Positions 1-8,478 of a DNA stretch of 35,502 bases are shown here, one piece after another; position 1 is the stretch's first letter, and the number at the start of each line of letters is the position of its first letter. This stretch comes from Candidatus Aminicenantota bacterium (GTDB lineage Bacteria; Acidobacteriota; Aminicenantia; Aminicenantales; Aminicenantaceae): contig JAUVXM010000019.1 of the NCBI GenBank assembly GCA_030603565.1, positions 1 through 35,502 on the forward strand, read 5' to 3'. The notes below the pieces were generated by a model. It did no database searches. It saw only the letters and a program-made list of their open reading frames with translations, and was not told where the DNA came from. The position numbers and the translations under genes are program-made.

Positions 1-1
1 A

Positions 2-139
2 GGCGGACCTAAAATGACAATCCATGAATATATCAAAGAATATGACGAGTATGACTGTGTCTGGTTTGTTGATGATAAAACTAAATATGGTAGATTTAAG
101 GCCACGGATATTAGAAAACTAGAACCACCAAGTTTTTAA
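2..139 (+). CDS. DUF2158 / YodC-like small protein, 3' part only
   Basis: The frame is open from the left edge and ends at TAA 137-139. The readable part begins GGPKMTI and contains CVWF followed by a Gly-Arg-Phe and a Leu-Glu-Pro tail. This matches the DUF2158 (YodC) pattern of SGGPxMTV, then a C-x-W-F strand, then G-x-F and a terminal leucine. Such proteins are usually about 60-80 residues, so some 20 residues probably lie outside the window. If translation instead began at the internal ATG at 14, with AGGCGG at 1-6 as a ribosome site, the product would be 41 residues, but the GGPK before it fits the family better as coding sequence. Function is unknown. Members often occur in accessory or mobile DNA, which fits the recombinase next door. 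Confidence 0.6.
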   Translation, partial: GGPKMTIHEYIKEYDEYDCVWFVDDKTKYGRFKATDIRKLEPPSF

Positions 140-563
140 GAAAAAAGGATTTTTAATAACCATTGAAGTCAAAGCCTTAAAATATCCAGCTTTCAGTTTT
201 TGATAATATTAATAAAAGTAAACGACCGGATTTTTCTGCTTCCCATTTATTTTTTGCTTGATCTCAAGAATCGACAGAACAAGATTTACCTTTGATTTTA
301 ATTTTAGCAAAAATATTTTTGCGTTGCCTTGACAGGGCTTTATTTTTTACATTGACAAGTATTGAAAAGTAATATATAATACAAGTAATTGAAAATGAAC
401 AATTTAAGAGATATAAAGATTGGGGCTGTGCTGAGAGACTTATGCAGAATAGTGCTAAAATTCAATCGCCTGCTTCAATCCTTTTATAAAAATTTTAGAA
501 AGTCTTTGGAAGCGCCATGGAGGGGCTTTAAAAGCTGCGTCGGAAGAAGCTGGAGAGACGTGG
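140..563. other. AT-rich non-coding leader upstream of the recombinase
   Basis: This gap of about 420 bases is AT-rich. It holds one strong sigma70 promoter (352-380) and a roughly 175-base untranslated leader before the recombinase start at 564. No tRNA gene or clear attachment repeat is visible. A 74-codon reading frame starting with TTG at 389 runs into the recombinase gene but has no ribosome site and no recognisable content. Confidence 0.5.
352..380 (+). promoter_or_regulatory. Consensus sigma70 promoter for the recombinase
   Basis: TTGACA (352-357), a 17-base spacer and TATAAT (375-380) form a perfect consensus promoter. Transcription would start near 387, leaving a long leader before the ATG at 564. 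So strong a promoter is unusual for an integrase gene and implies it is either expressed constitutively or repressed by something not visible here. Confidence 0.75.
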
Positions 564-1994
564 ATGACAAAGACAAGCAGCAAAAATCTATTAAAAGTAG
601 AGGAGGTGAGTAAAGTTTTAGCATTACATCCCCAAACCATTTACACAATGTGTGCGGACAATAAAATCCCGCATCTGAAAATTGGACAGTCTCAGCGATC
701 AATTAGATTTGATGCAGAGGACATTAATAAATGGTTGGATGAAAGGAAACATCAAGTTTCCAAACCTGTCGTACTGGAGCCGATATTAGCTTCCTCGGTT
801 CGGGAGTATGACAAATTATTTTTAAAACGGAGGATTCCGATGGCTGGAAAAAAAGGTTCGGGTCATTGGAACTATGGTTACGGTGGCATTTATGAAAGAA
901 AAACTAAAGCCGGATTGATTCGTTATGACATCTGGTTTTATGACGAACATCATAAAATCAGACAAGAAGTTGTGAAAATGGCTGTCTGCAAAAAGGAGGC
1001 ATTAGTTGCGCTGGAGTACAAGAGGCGGGAGATATTCAAAAAACTATATTTTGATGAGGCTGATAAGGAAAAAATCACATTCAAAGATTATGCAGAGAAA
1101 TATCTGAAAGAGATTAAATTGAGAGCCTTAAAAAGCAGAGCGAGTATTGAGCTAAATATCAGAAGGCGGTTTATACCATTTTTTGGCAACATGGAGCTCA
1201 GCAGCATCAGCACAGGCAAAGTGAAGGATTATATCTTGATGCGGAAGGGTGTCAATGCTAGAGGCAAAGGTACGGTAATATCGAATAACTCATTGAACAT
1301 TGAGCTGGCTCATTTGAAACGTATATTCAGCGTAGCAATCGAAGAGGAAGAATTCTCAGTGGAAAAAAATCCTGTCAAACCTACTTTATTTCTAAAGGAT
1401 GACAGAAAGAAAAGGGACAAAGTTTTGAATAGCGAAGAAGAGGAAAGACTGCTTAAAGCAGCCTCACCACACTTGAGACCAATAATAATTACTGCATTGA
1501 ATACAGGTATGCGAAAAATGGAAATAGCCTCTTTGCAATGGAAAAATGTTAGCCTAAAAAATAGGGTACTTGTTGTCACCGCAGAAAATTCTAAAAATTC
1601 AAAACCAAGAGAGATACCGATCAACACGACATTACTAAAAGAGCTTAAGGTGCTAAAAGCAAGTAACGGCTGCTCGAAATTTGTCTTTGTTTATGAGAAG
1701 AAAAAGGGAGTGGTTCAACCTGTCGGGGATTTCAAGATTTCATGGATGAAAGCGATAGAGAGATCAGGTATCAGCAATTTCACTTTTCATGGACTAAGAC
1801 ACACATTTGCCAGCCGATTAGCAGAAATGAATGTACACCCATTTCAGGCACAGCGGATTCTTGGACATTCCAGCGTCAACATGACTGAGTGGTACTCGCA
1901 TTCCAGCAGGGAGCAGTTATTAGCAGCGGTTGAGAAGGTAAATGGGGATGGAAAAAGCTCAGGACTATTTAAGGAATCTGTTGGTAACAACTGA
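564..1994 (+). CDS. Tyrosine recombinase with N-terminal excisionase-like HTH
   Basis: A 476-residue site-specific recombinase. Residues about 10-65 form a MerR/excisionase-type HTH (VEEVSKVLALHPQTIYTMC, then a wing with RSIRFDAEDINKWL). From about residue 93 there is an arm-type DNA-binding region (GYGGIYERK), a SAM-like core-binding domain (ITFKDYAEKYL) and the catalytic domain. Visible catalytic motifs are TGMRKMEIASL (Arg near 317), FHGLRHTFASR and the tyrosine motif TEWYSH (Tyr444). GGAGAG at 552-557 supports the start at 564. A second, stronger site, CGGAGG at 828-833, lies 6 bases before an in-frame ATG at 840, so a 384-residue integrase without the HTH may also be made. The gene presumably belongs to an integrated element extending off the left edge. 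Confidence 0.9.
   Translation: MTKTSSKNLLKVEEVSKVLALHPQTIYTMCADNKIPHLKIGQSQRSIRFDAEDINKWLDERKHQVSKPVVLEPILASSVREYDKLFLKRRIPMAGKKGSGHWNYGYGGIYERKTKAGLIRYDIWFYDEHHKIRQEVVKMAVCKKEALVALEYKRREIFKKLYFDEADKEKITFKDYAEKYLKEIKLRALKSRASIELNIRRRFIPFFGNMELSSISTGKVKDYILMRKGVNARGKGTVISNNSLNIELAHLKRIFSVAIEEEEFSVEKNPVKPTLFLKDDRKKRDKVLNSEEEERLLKAASPHLRPIIITALNTGMRKMEIASLQWKNVSLKNRVLVVTAENSKNSKPREIPINTTLLKELKVLKASNGCSKFVFVYEKKKGVVQPVGDFKISWMKAIERSGISNFTFHGLRHTFASRLAEMNVHPFQAQRILGHSSVNMTEWYSHSSREQLLAAVEKVNGDGKSSGLFKESVGNN
828..842 (+). promoter_or_regulatory. Internal ribosome-binding site and start codon inside the recombinase gene
   Basis: CGGAGG (828-833), a 6-base spacer and ATG (840-842) lie in frame exactly at the junction between the HTH linker and the integrase part. 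The protein from here begins MAGKKGSGHWNYGYGG, a normal-looking phage-type integrase N terminus. This suggests nested translation of integrase alone plus a fused HTH-integrase. Confidence 0.6.
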
Positions 1995-2031
1995 TCCTAT
2001 ATGGGGTGCTGCCGGGTCATATATTCTTAGC

Positions 2032-2060
2032 TTGAATAATAATATTGCTTTGACTATAAT
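2032..2060 (+). promoter_or_regulatory. Sigma70-like promoter for the GWxTD cluster
   Basis: TTGAAT (2032-2037), a 17-base spacer and TATAAT (2055-2060). The predicted transcript would begin around 2067, at the GAGAGGA ribosome site just ahead of the start at 2080, so the leader would be very short. Confidence 0.5.
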
Positions 2061-2079
2061 TATTTGAGAGGATTTTTTT

Positions 2080-4155
2080 TTGAAAAAAGCGATAATAAGA
2101 AGCATTCTTTGTCTTTTTTTATTTCTCAGCTTTGTTCCATTTTCCCTTCTTTTTAGTCAGAAAAAACTATCACCAATAGATCTCAGTCCCGTGTATGAGA
2201 AATGGTTGGAAGAGGAAGTCGTCTACATTATCGCTCCCAAAGAAAGGGACGTCTTTCTTCAACTCCAAACCGACCGGGAAAGGGAAATATTTATCAAGGC
2301 TTTCTGGAAACAGCGGGATCCTAATCCCAATATTCCCGGGAATGAATTTAAAGAAGAGCATTACCGCAGAATCGATTATGCCAATAACTGGTTTGGGAAA
2401 GATAGCCCGGGGCGGGGTTGGCGCAAAGCCCGGGGTAGGATCTACATCACCCTGGGCCCGCCTAAATCCATCGAAAGATATGAAAACTCTGGGGAGATGT
2501 ATCCTGTGATTATCTGGTTTTATGAAGGTATGGTCGAATACAAACTTCCCAATGCCTTTAATGTTGTCTTTTTCAAAAAAGATGGGATAGGTGAATATAT
2601 GCTGTATTCTCCGGTTAGATTCGGCCCCCAAAATCTCTTAGTCCATTACTATGGAGATATGACAAAATATACCGAGGCTTTTTATAAACTTATGAATATT
2701 GAGCCGGCTGTTGCTAAGGTTTCTCTTAATCTGTTACCGAACGAATCTTCTTATGCTCTTACCCCCTCTCTTTCATCCGAGGTTTTGGTCTCACAAAAAA
2801 TTCCCGCTGCTCCCTATGAAAAAGTAAAAGATTCCTGGGCGGATAAACTTCTTAAATACAAAGATATTATTGAGGTTGATTATACTGCCAACTACATTGA
2901 ATGCGACTCCCTGGCACGGGTGATTCAAGACGGATCGGGAAACCACTTTGTTCATTATCTCATTGAACCGAGCCGTCTGACTTTTGAGCAATTACAAGAT
3001 AAATATCACTCCAATTTGGAAATAACCGGCCAGATTTCTGATGAATCCGGAAAGTCCATCTATCAGTTCGACAAGACCATCCCCATAGAATTCGATGAAG
3101 ACCAGATGTCCAGCATCCGCAACAAACTGTTCAGTTTTCAAGACATGTTTCCGCTGGTGACAGGGACATATAAATTCTCTGTCCTGATGAAAAATGTCGT
3201 CTCCCGGGAATTCACATCTGTCGAAAGAGATTTAATCATCTCTAATGCGACATTCCCTCAGATAAGTCAGCTCACCTTGGCCAACCGGTTGGATAAAAGT
3301 TTAAAGTACAAGGACAGAAATAAACCGTTTCTAATCGGTGATTTTCAATTGATTCCATCTCCCCGCAGTGATTTCACCAAAGAGGACACATTGTATGTTT
3401 ATTTCCAGATACAGGGGTGGGAAGATAAATTGAAAGAAAGCGCTTCCTTGCAGTATTTTATCCTCAAGGAAGATGTGGAAGTCATAACCCGGAAAAAAAA
3501 TCTAAATGAATACCCGGACCTCACCAATATCTTTGAGGAGTTTGCGCTGATAAATTTACCGCCTGATTATTATAAAATAAAGGTTTCACTTATCAATAAA
3601 AATCGTGAAGAGATCTTCTCCCGGGAAGCTCCTTTTCTTATAACCCCCCGCCAATATCTTTCCCGGCCCTGGGTTATCTCTATGCCCATGGTCACATCTG
3701 AAGATCCGATCTTTGCCAACATCCTGGGGAATCAATTCCTGAATAAAAATGAAGAGGCTAAGGCAAGAACCTATCTGGAAGGAGCTTATAACCGAAACCC
3801 GAATAATCCGAAATTTGCCCTGGATCTGAGCAATCTTCTTTACAAGGCCAAAGAGTTTCAAAGAGTGAAACAGATCGCTGATCCCTTTATGCATGATGAG
3901 AGAAAAAATAAATTTTTACAGACCATGGGAAATTCCTCTCAGGCTTTGGGAGAATACATTGAAGCTATCTCTTTCTATCAAGAGTATCTTTCCTTTTATG
4001 GCACAAACATTTTTATTCTCAATTCCATAGGAGATTGTTACTTCCAATTGAATAACACCGAAGAAGCGTTGAATGCTTGGGAGAAATCATTAGAGATCAG
4101 TCCCGATCAAGAAAAAATCAAAACACGCGTAAAAAATCTAAGAGAAAAAAAATGA
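2080..4155 (+). CDS. Exported GWxTD-domain protein with C-terminal TPRs
   Basis: 691 residues. The start is TTG, supported by GAGAGGA at 2066-2072 and by the signal peptide that follows immediately (lysines, then a hydrophobic stretch to about residue 26). The GWxTD-type domain covers roughly residues 38-180, with the family blocks FWKQRDPNPN, NEF, a conserved AN and RIYITLGPP. The signature itself reads GWRKA (113-117) instead of GWxTD. A central beta-rich region (about 300-530) is followed by three or so TPR units from about residue 575. GWxTD proteins are of unknown function and are common in Acidobacteria-like genomes. The stop overlaps the next start by 4 bases (ATGA), implying translational coupling. 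A run of T precedes the start codon. Confidence 0.85.
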   Translation: MKKAIIRSILCLFLFLSFVPFSLLFSQKKLSPIDLSPVYEKWLEEEVVYIIAPKERDVFLQLQTDREREIFIKAFWKQRDPNPNIPGNEFKEEHYRRIDYANNWFGKDSPGRGWRKARGRIYITLGPPKSIERYENSGEMYPVIIWFYEGMVEYKLPNAFNVVFFKKDGIGEYMLYSPVRFGPQNLLVHYYGDMTKYTEAFYKLMNIEPAVAKVSLNLLPNESSYALTPSLSSEVLVSQKIPAAPYEKVKDSWADKLLKYKDIIEVDYTANYIECDSLARVIQDGSGNHFVHYLIEPSRLTFEQLQDKYHSNLEITGQISDESGKSIYQFDKTIPIEFDEDQMSSIRNKLFSFQDMFPLVTGTYKFSVLMKNVVSREFTSVERDLIISNATFPQISQLTLANRLDKSLKYKDRNKPFLIGDFQLIPSPRSDFTKEDTLYVYFQIQGWEDKLKESASLQYFILKEDVEVITRKKNLNEYPDLTNIFEEFALINLPPDYYKIKVSLINKNREEIFSREAPFLITPRQYLSRPWVISMPMVTSEDPIFANILGNQFLNKNEEAKARTYLEGAYNRNPNNPKFALDLSNLLYKAKEFQRVKQIADPFMHDERKNKFLQTMGNSSQALGEYIEAISFYQEYLSFYGTNIFILNSIGDCYFQLNNTEEALNAWEKSLEISPDQEKIKTRVKNLREKK

Positions 4156-5048
4156 AAAAAAAGGTTTTTATCCTTTTTCTAGTCAGTTCCATTTTTACTT
4201 CCTGTGCAATGAATCAGCTGAAAAAAAATTTGGATCCTGACAGCAAGGAATTTCTTTCCACTGTCCGCTACATCATCACCCCAGAGGAGCGTAAGATTTT
4301 CCTTAACCTACCGCCTGAGGACAGGGATAATTTCAAAGAAGAATTCTGGGAAAAAAGAGATCCTGATCCGGGCACGGAGGAAAACGAGTTCCGGATAGGA
4401 TATTTTAACCGCATTGAGGAAGCCAATCTCTTATTTAAGCAGGGGAGCACTCCCGGTTGGCTCCAGGAAAGGGGCAGGGTTTATATTACCCTCGGCCCGC
4501 CCACTAATAGAAGAACCTATCCGCGTGGAACTACTTATCAAGGTGTGCCCACGGAAATATGGGACTACAATTTTTTCCCGGTGATTTTTGTAGATAAAAA
4601 CTGGACCGGAAATTATAGATTAGAAGCTCTCAGTGCTCAACATATTAATGAGATCAATAAAGCTCAGATAAGAAACAGACCTAAAGTTCCCAGTCAAAAG
4701 GGGGACTTTGATTTTGATATTCAAATGAAGGCCAGGCAGGCGGGGAAAGCTGTATTTCAGATTGAAATTCCCTATAACAAAATCTGGTTTATAGAAAATG
4801 AGTCATTAGCCCAGACCACTTTTGAGGTTTTCCTTAAAGCTTCTGATGAAGAAGGTAAGGTTGTTTGGGAATTCAAGAAAAATTATGATGTCTCCATTCC
4901 TAATGAGAAATTGGAAGATTATATTGGAGAGAACTATACAATCGAAATCACGGCAACTATCGAGCCGGGAAACTATATGTTGACCGTTGAAATTGAAAAT
5001 AAAACAGGGGAAGAGCGGGTAAGAAAGAGAATCAAACTGACGATTTGA
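4152..5048 (+). CDS. GWxTD-domain lipoprotein
   Basis: The start at 4152 is chosen because ATGA overlaps the previous stop and MKKKVFILFLVSSIFTSC is a lipoprotein signal peptide with the lipidated Cys at 18. The longer reading frame from 4077 lies inside the upstream gene and would bury the signal. The 298-residue product has the GWxTD blocks: ITPEERKIF, FWEKRDPDP, NEF and RGRVYITLGPP, with GWLQE at 102-106 in place of GWxTD. The C-terminal half is beta-rich and there are no TPRs, unlike the other three GWxTD proteins here. It would sit as a membrane-anchored partner of the preceding gene's product. The residue at -3 of the lipobox is Phe, which is slightly unusual. Confidence 0.85.
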   Translation: MKKKVFILFLVSSIFTSCAMNQLKKNLDPDSKEFLSTVRYIITPEERKIFLNLPPEDRDNFKEEFWEKRDPDPGTEENEFRIGYFNRIEEANLLFKQGSTPGWLQERGRVYITLGPPTNRRTYPRGTTYQGVPTEIWDYNFFPVIFVDKNWTGNYRLEALSAQHINEINKAQIRNRPKVPSQKGDFDFDIQMKARQAGKAVFQIEIPYNKIWFIENESLAQTTFEVFLKASDEEGKVVWEFKKNYDVSIPNEKLEDYIGENYTIEITATIEPGNYMLTVEIENKTGEERVRKRIKLTI

Positions 5049-5094
5049 TCAAATCCCCAATGATAATAATAAACAGCTTAAGGGAGGGAATGAA

Positions 5095-6060
5095 ATGAAA
5101 ATAAAAACAGTTATGAAATGCTCTTTATACTTTATCTTTATCCTTTTGTTAATTTCTTATGCTTTAGGCCAGACTGCGCGAGGAAAAGCCAGGCAGGCCG
5201 GAGTCGTTTTAGACGATGAAGGCAATCCGGTTATATCAGCCAAGGTTACCATAGAATATTTAGGCGAGGATATCCGTAAGCTTGAGGGCAAGACCAATAA
5301 AAAAGGAGAGTGGAGTTTTTTAGGGCTAGGTACCGGGCGATGGAGAATAACCGGCACTGCCGACGGATATATTCCCGCTGCCACAGATGTCTATGTACGG
5401 CAGCTCGAGAGGAATCCGAAACTTACTTTGACTCTGAAAAAGATAAAAGCATCAGACCGGCCTATCATTGAAGATGAAGAATCATTTCAAATCCTGGATA
5501 AAGGAAATGACCTTTATGCTAATGGTAAATATGCGGAAGCCCTTGCTGCTTTTGAGGAGTTCCTCCACTTGAATCCCAAGGCCTATCAAGCCAGGCTAAA
5601 TCTCTATAACTGTTACCGGGAAATGGGGGAATATGAAAAAGCGATTGGAGAGTGCAATCTTGTGCTGGAAAATGTGTCTACCGATGAAGCCATCGGCAAA
5701 GAGGTGGCGGCCAAAGCCCTGGCTGGAATCGGAGAGTGTTATTTGAAACAGCAGGATATAGAAAATGCCCAAAAATATTTCGAGCAGTCCCTTGCTACTT
5801 TCCCGGATAATGAGCTTATTGCCTATAATGTGGGAGAAATATTTTTCTCCAACCAAAAACTGGATGAGGCATTGCGTTATTTTACTTTAGCCAGTCAGAT
5901 CAAGCCTGACTGGAGTGATGCCTTTTACAAATTAGGGCTTGTTTTTTTAAATAATGCTGACTATCCGAGTGCTGTCCAGAATTTTGAAAAGTTTCTAACC
6001 CTGGAAGAAGGTACAGATCGAGCTGCCAGTGTTAAAAATATTTTGGAACAGATAAAATAA
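5095..6060 (+). CDS. Exported CarboxypepD_reg domain plus TPR protein
   Basis: 321 residues, preceded by a strong AGGGAGGG at 5081-5088. Residues 1-25 are a signal peptide ending near ALGQ. Residues about 33-105 form a carboxypeptidase-regulatory-like (Ig-like) domain (GVVLDDEGNPVISAKVTIEY, later GEWSFLGLGTGRWRI). From about 140 to the end there are about five TPR units (DLYANGKYAEALAAFEEFL and similar). The product is probably periplasmic and protein-binding. It follows the two GWxTD genes by 46 bases and is likely co-transcribed. The paralogue at 20553-21467 has the same architecture and is also coupled to a GWxTD gene. The stop codon TAA (6058-6060) directly abuts a minimal repeat element. 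Confidence 0.85.
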   Translation: MKIKTVMKCSLYFIFILLLISYALGQTARGKARQAGVVLDDEGNPVISAKVTIEYLGEDIRKLEGKTNKKGEWSFLGLGTGRWRITGTADGYIPAATDVYVRQLERNPKLTLTLKKIKASDRPIIEDEESFQILDKGNDLYANGKYAEALAAFEEFLHLNPKAYQARLNLYNCYREMGEYEKAIGECNLVLENVSTDEAIGKEVAAKALAGIGECYLKQQDIENAQKYFEQSLATFPDNELIAYNVGEIFFSNQKLDEALRYFTLASQIKPDWSDAFYKLGLVFLNNADYPSAVQNFEKFLTLEEGTDRAASVKNILEQIK

Positions 6061-6106
6061 CCTGGACTATTCATAAAAATTGTCGAAAACTCGTGAATAA
6101 TACAGG
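6061..6106. mobile_element. 46-bp minimal copy of the CCTG/CAGG element family (copy C)
   Basis: CCTGGACTATTCAT at the left and GAATAATACAGG at the right match the ends of the 252/253-bp copies at 16690-16941 and 34119-34371. Between them are only the inner AAAAATTGTCGA and ACTCGTG blocks, so almost the whole interior is missing. Flanks are ATAA on the left (including the stop codon of the previous gene) and TTAA on the right. Confidence 0.65.
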
Positions 6107-6141
6107 TTAATTAAACAGAATCTTACAAATAAGATATTGTT

Positions 6142-8382
6142 GTGAGTAAAAAAAAACACTCCCGCCGGCGCAAGAAAAGACCCCGGCAGGCTTCTCCCCA
6201 AAAACCGGCCCAGCCAAAAATAAGCAAGAAGATAGAGCCGGCCTCAGGAGCAAAACTCCGAAAATTCCGGATTATGCTGGCGGCCGCGGTTGTAGTAGCG
6301 GTTGGGCTGGTATTATTGATAACCACCCCATCTGACCGGGCTGACGATAGTCCGGTCATAAAAAACAGTGATTTAAATGTTGTGCTCATCACTCTGGATA
6401 CAACCCGGGCCGATCGGCTCGGCTGCTATGGCTATCCCCAAGCGAAAACCCCCAATCTGGATCTCCTGGCCCAAAACGGCGTTCGTTTTGCCAATGCCTA
6501 CTGCCAGGTCCCATTGACCCTGCCGTCCCATTGTTCCATCCTGACCGGGACTTTACCGATCTACCACCATGTTCATAACAATGGGACATATTCCCTGGCC
6601 GCTGAGCAAGTCTCTGTCACAGAGATCTTGAAATCTCACAACTTTTCAACAGCGGCATTTGTGGCATCATTCTCGGTAGATTCACGCTTCGGTCTGGACC
6701 AGGGATTCGATCTTTATGACGATAATTTCCAGGAAGAAACCCCATTCAAAGCGGTGAATTCCGAGAGAAAGGCGGCAGAAGTCTATAACCGATTTTCTAT
6801 TTGGCTGGATAATCACCACTCCGAACACTTTTTTACCTGGATTCATTTTTTCGATCCTCACCTGCCTTACATACCCCCGGATTCCTACAGACTCGAGTTC
6901 GCCAACCGTCCTTATGATGGGGAGATCGCATATATGGATTTTTATGTCGGGGAGGTTATCAAGAGGCTTAGGGAAAAAAATATTCTTGATAAAACCTTTA
7001 TCATTATCGCCGGCGATCATGGGGAGGGTTTGGGCGAGAAAACCGAAATCGGACATGGCATTTTCCTTTATGAAATGGTCATGCGGGTACCGCTCATCCT
7101 TTATGCGGAAAATCATCTTCCCAAGGGAAAAATTATAGCCGCGCGCGTCCGCTTGATTGATATTATGCCTTCAATGTTGGATATGCTGAATATTAAAGAG
7201 TCCTATCCCTATCAAGGTGTCAGTCTGATTCCCTATATTGAAGGAAAAGAACAAAATGATCTCGATTCCTACCTTGAAACCTATTATCCGCGTGAAAATT
7301 ATGGGTGGTCGGAGCTTACCGGCCTGATCTCAGAAGAATGGAAATACATCCATGCTCCCAAGAAGGAATTATACAATCTGAAATCCGATCCCAGAGAGGA
7401 AAATAATCTTGTTTTATCCGAGACCGGGATCGCCTCGAAAATGGAGCGCAGCCTGGAAGCGCTCATTTTAAACTATGCCTCCCCTGGAACAGGAAAGCGG
7501 ACTCCGAAGCAGGAAGATCTGGATCGACTGCGTTCCCTGGGATATGTCGGATTTAGCGAAAGCAATAATGAGGGCCCTTTTGAGGACCCGAAAGATAAAG
7601 TCGCTGAGCTGCGCATGATCCAGCTGGCCCAGAGTTATGAGTTTCAGGGTAATCTGGAGGAAGCAGCCAGGCTTTATAAGAAAATGCTGGTTGCACGCCC
7701 CTTGAGCTCCTCGAGTTATGTTAATCTTGCTCTCGTCCAGGCCAGGCTGAAACAGTTCGATCAAACCATTCGTACTTTAAAGCACGGAATCGCTAAAATC
7801 CCCGATTCCGAAATCCTCTTAGCCAGGTTAGGCCACACCTATTTGGTTACGGGAAGGCTGGATGAGGCTTTTTCCGCCATGCAAAAAGTACTTTCCCTCA
7901 ATCCCCGCTATTTCGATGCCTTGACTGTTTGTGCCATTATTTTAGACAACTTAGGACAAAAAGAAAAAGCACAAGGCTACTTTGAGAAAGCCCTTGCGAT
8001 TGAACCTGAAAACAAATATCTGCGTGTCAATTATGCCCGCAACCTGGCAACCGGGGGAAAAATTCCCGAGGCCATCAGATTTTATACCCGGCTTATCCAG
8101 GACTATCCTGAGGAATACACCCTTTTTCAGTATCTTGGGATCGCCTATGGGGTGGCCGGAGAGTATGATAAAGCCATAAAAAATCTCGAACAGGCCATTA
8201 ATCTCCATCCCACTCCCACGGCCTATTTTAACCTGGGGGTCGCCTATAAAGAAACCGGAAAAACCGCAGAAGCCATCCATGCCCTTGAACTCTACTTGGA
8301 AGACCCCGGCGGAGAGGATAAAGCCAGCATAAGAAGTGTCCGGATGGAGCTGCTTAATCTAAAAAAAGCTCTAAAAAAATAA
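6142..8382 (+). CDS. Membrane-anchored sulfatase-fold (alkaline phosphatase superfamily) protein with TPRs
   Basis: 746 residues from a GTG start with no good ribosome site. A very basic cytoplasmic tail (1-43) and one membrane helix (about 44-60) precede an extracytoplasmic alkaline-phosphatase-superfamily domain (78-470): metal Asp in ITLDTTRADRLG (Asp86), FFDPHLPY, GDHGEGLGE (Asp292/His293) and a further His305. At the nucleophile motif the sequence is TLPSHCSILTG, so the formylglycine Cys/Ser of true sulfatases (C/S-x-P-x-R) is Thr126 and the Arg is His130. Thr nucleophiles are known in this superfamily, in phosphodiesterases and phosphoethanolamine transferases, so phospho-group chemistry is as likely as sulfate hydrolysis. 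About seven TPR units fill residues 488-735. The paralogue is at 26729-29044. Confidence 0.85.
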   Translation: MSKKKHSRRRKKRPRQASPQKPAQPKISKKIEPASGAKLRKFRIMLAAAVVVAVGLVLLITTPSDRADDSPVIKNSDLNVVLITLDTTRADRLGCYGYPQAKTPNLDLLAQNGVRFANAYCQVPLTLPSHCSILTGTLPIYHHVHNNGTYSLAAEQVSVTEILKSHNFSTAAFVASFSVDSRFGLDQGFDLYDDNFQEETPFKAVNSERKAAEVYNRFSIWLDNHHSEHFFTWIHFFDPHLPYIPPDSYRLEFANRPYDGEIAYMDFYVGEVIKRLREKNILDKTFIIIAGDHGEGLGEKTEIGHGIFLYEMVMRVPLILYAENHLPKGKIIAARVRLIDIMPSMLDMLNIKESYPYQGVSLIPYIEGKEQNDLDSYLETYYPRENYGWSELTGLISEEWKYIHAPKKELYNLKSDPREENNLVLSETGIASKMERSLEALILNYASPGTGKRTPKQEDLDRLRSLGYVGFSESNNEGPFEDPKDKVAELRMIQLAQSYEFQGNLEEAARLYKKMLVARPLSSSSYVNLALVQARLKQFDQTIRTLKHGIAKIPDSEILLARLGHTYLVTGRLDEAFSAMQKVLSLNPRYFDALTVCAIILDNLGQKEKAQGYFEKALAIEPENKYLRVNYARNLATGGKIPEAIRFYTRLIQDYPEEYTLFQYLGIAYGVAGEYDKAIKNLEQAINLHPTPTAYFNLGVAYKETGKTAEAIHALELYLEDPGGEDKASIRSVRMELLNLKKALKK

Positions 8383-8408
8383 TTAACCCCCCTTTTTTCG
8401 CCTTAAAA

Positions 8409-8442
8409 AAAAGCCCGCCCCCCTGCCTGGGAGCGGGCTTTT
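8409..8442. terminator. Bidirectional Rho-independent terminator
   Basis: AAAAGCCCGC (8409-8418) pairs with GCGGGCTTTT (8433-8442) across a 14-base loop. A-rich and T-rich flanks let it work in both directions between the convergent genes ending at 8382 (+) and 8479 (-). Confidence 0.85.
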
Positions 8443-8478
8443 GTAGCTGTTACGACTTACCCTTATTCAGCAGTATTA

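Noticed and set aside
389..613. 74-codon frame in the recombinase leader
   Set aside because: TTG start or ATG at 395 lies only a few bases from the predicted transcription start, has no ribosome site, overlaps the recombinase gene and shows no recognisable protein features.
1995..2079. Attachment site next to the recombinase
   Set aside because: No tRNA end or direct repeat could be matched within the window; the other end of any element would lie off the left edge.
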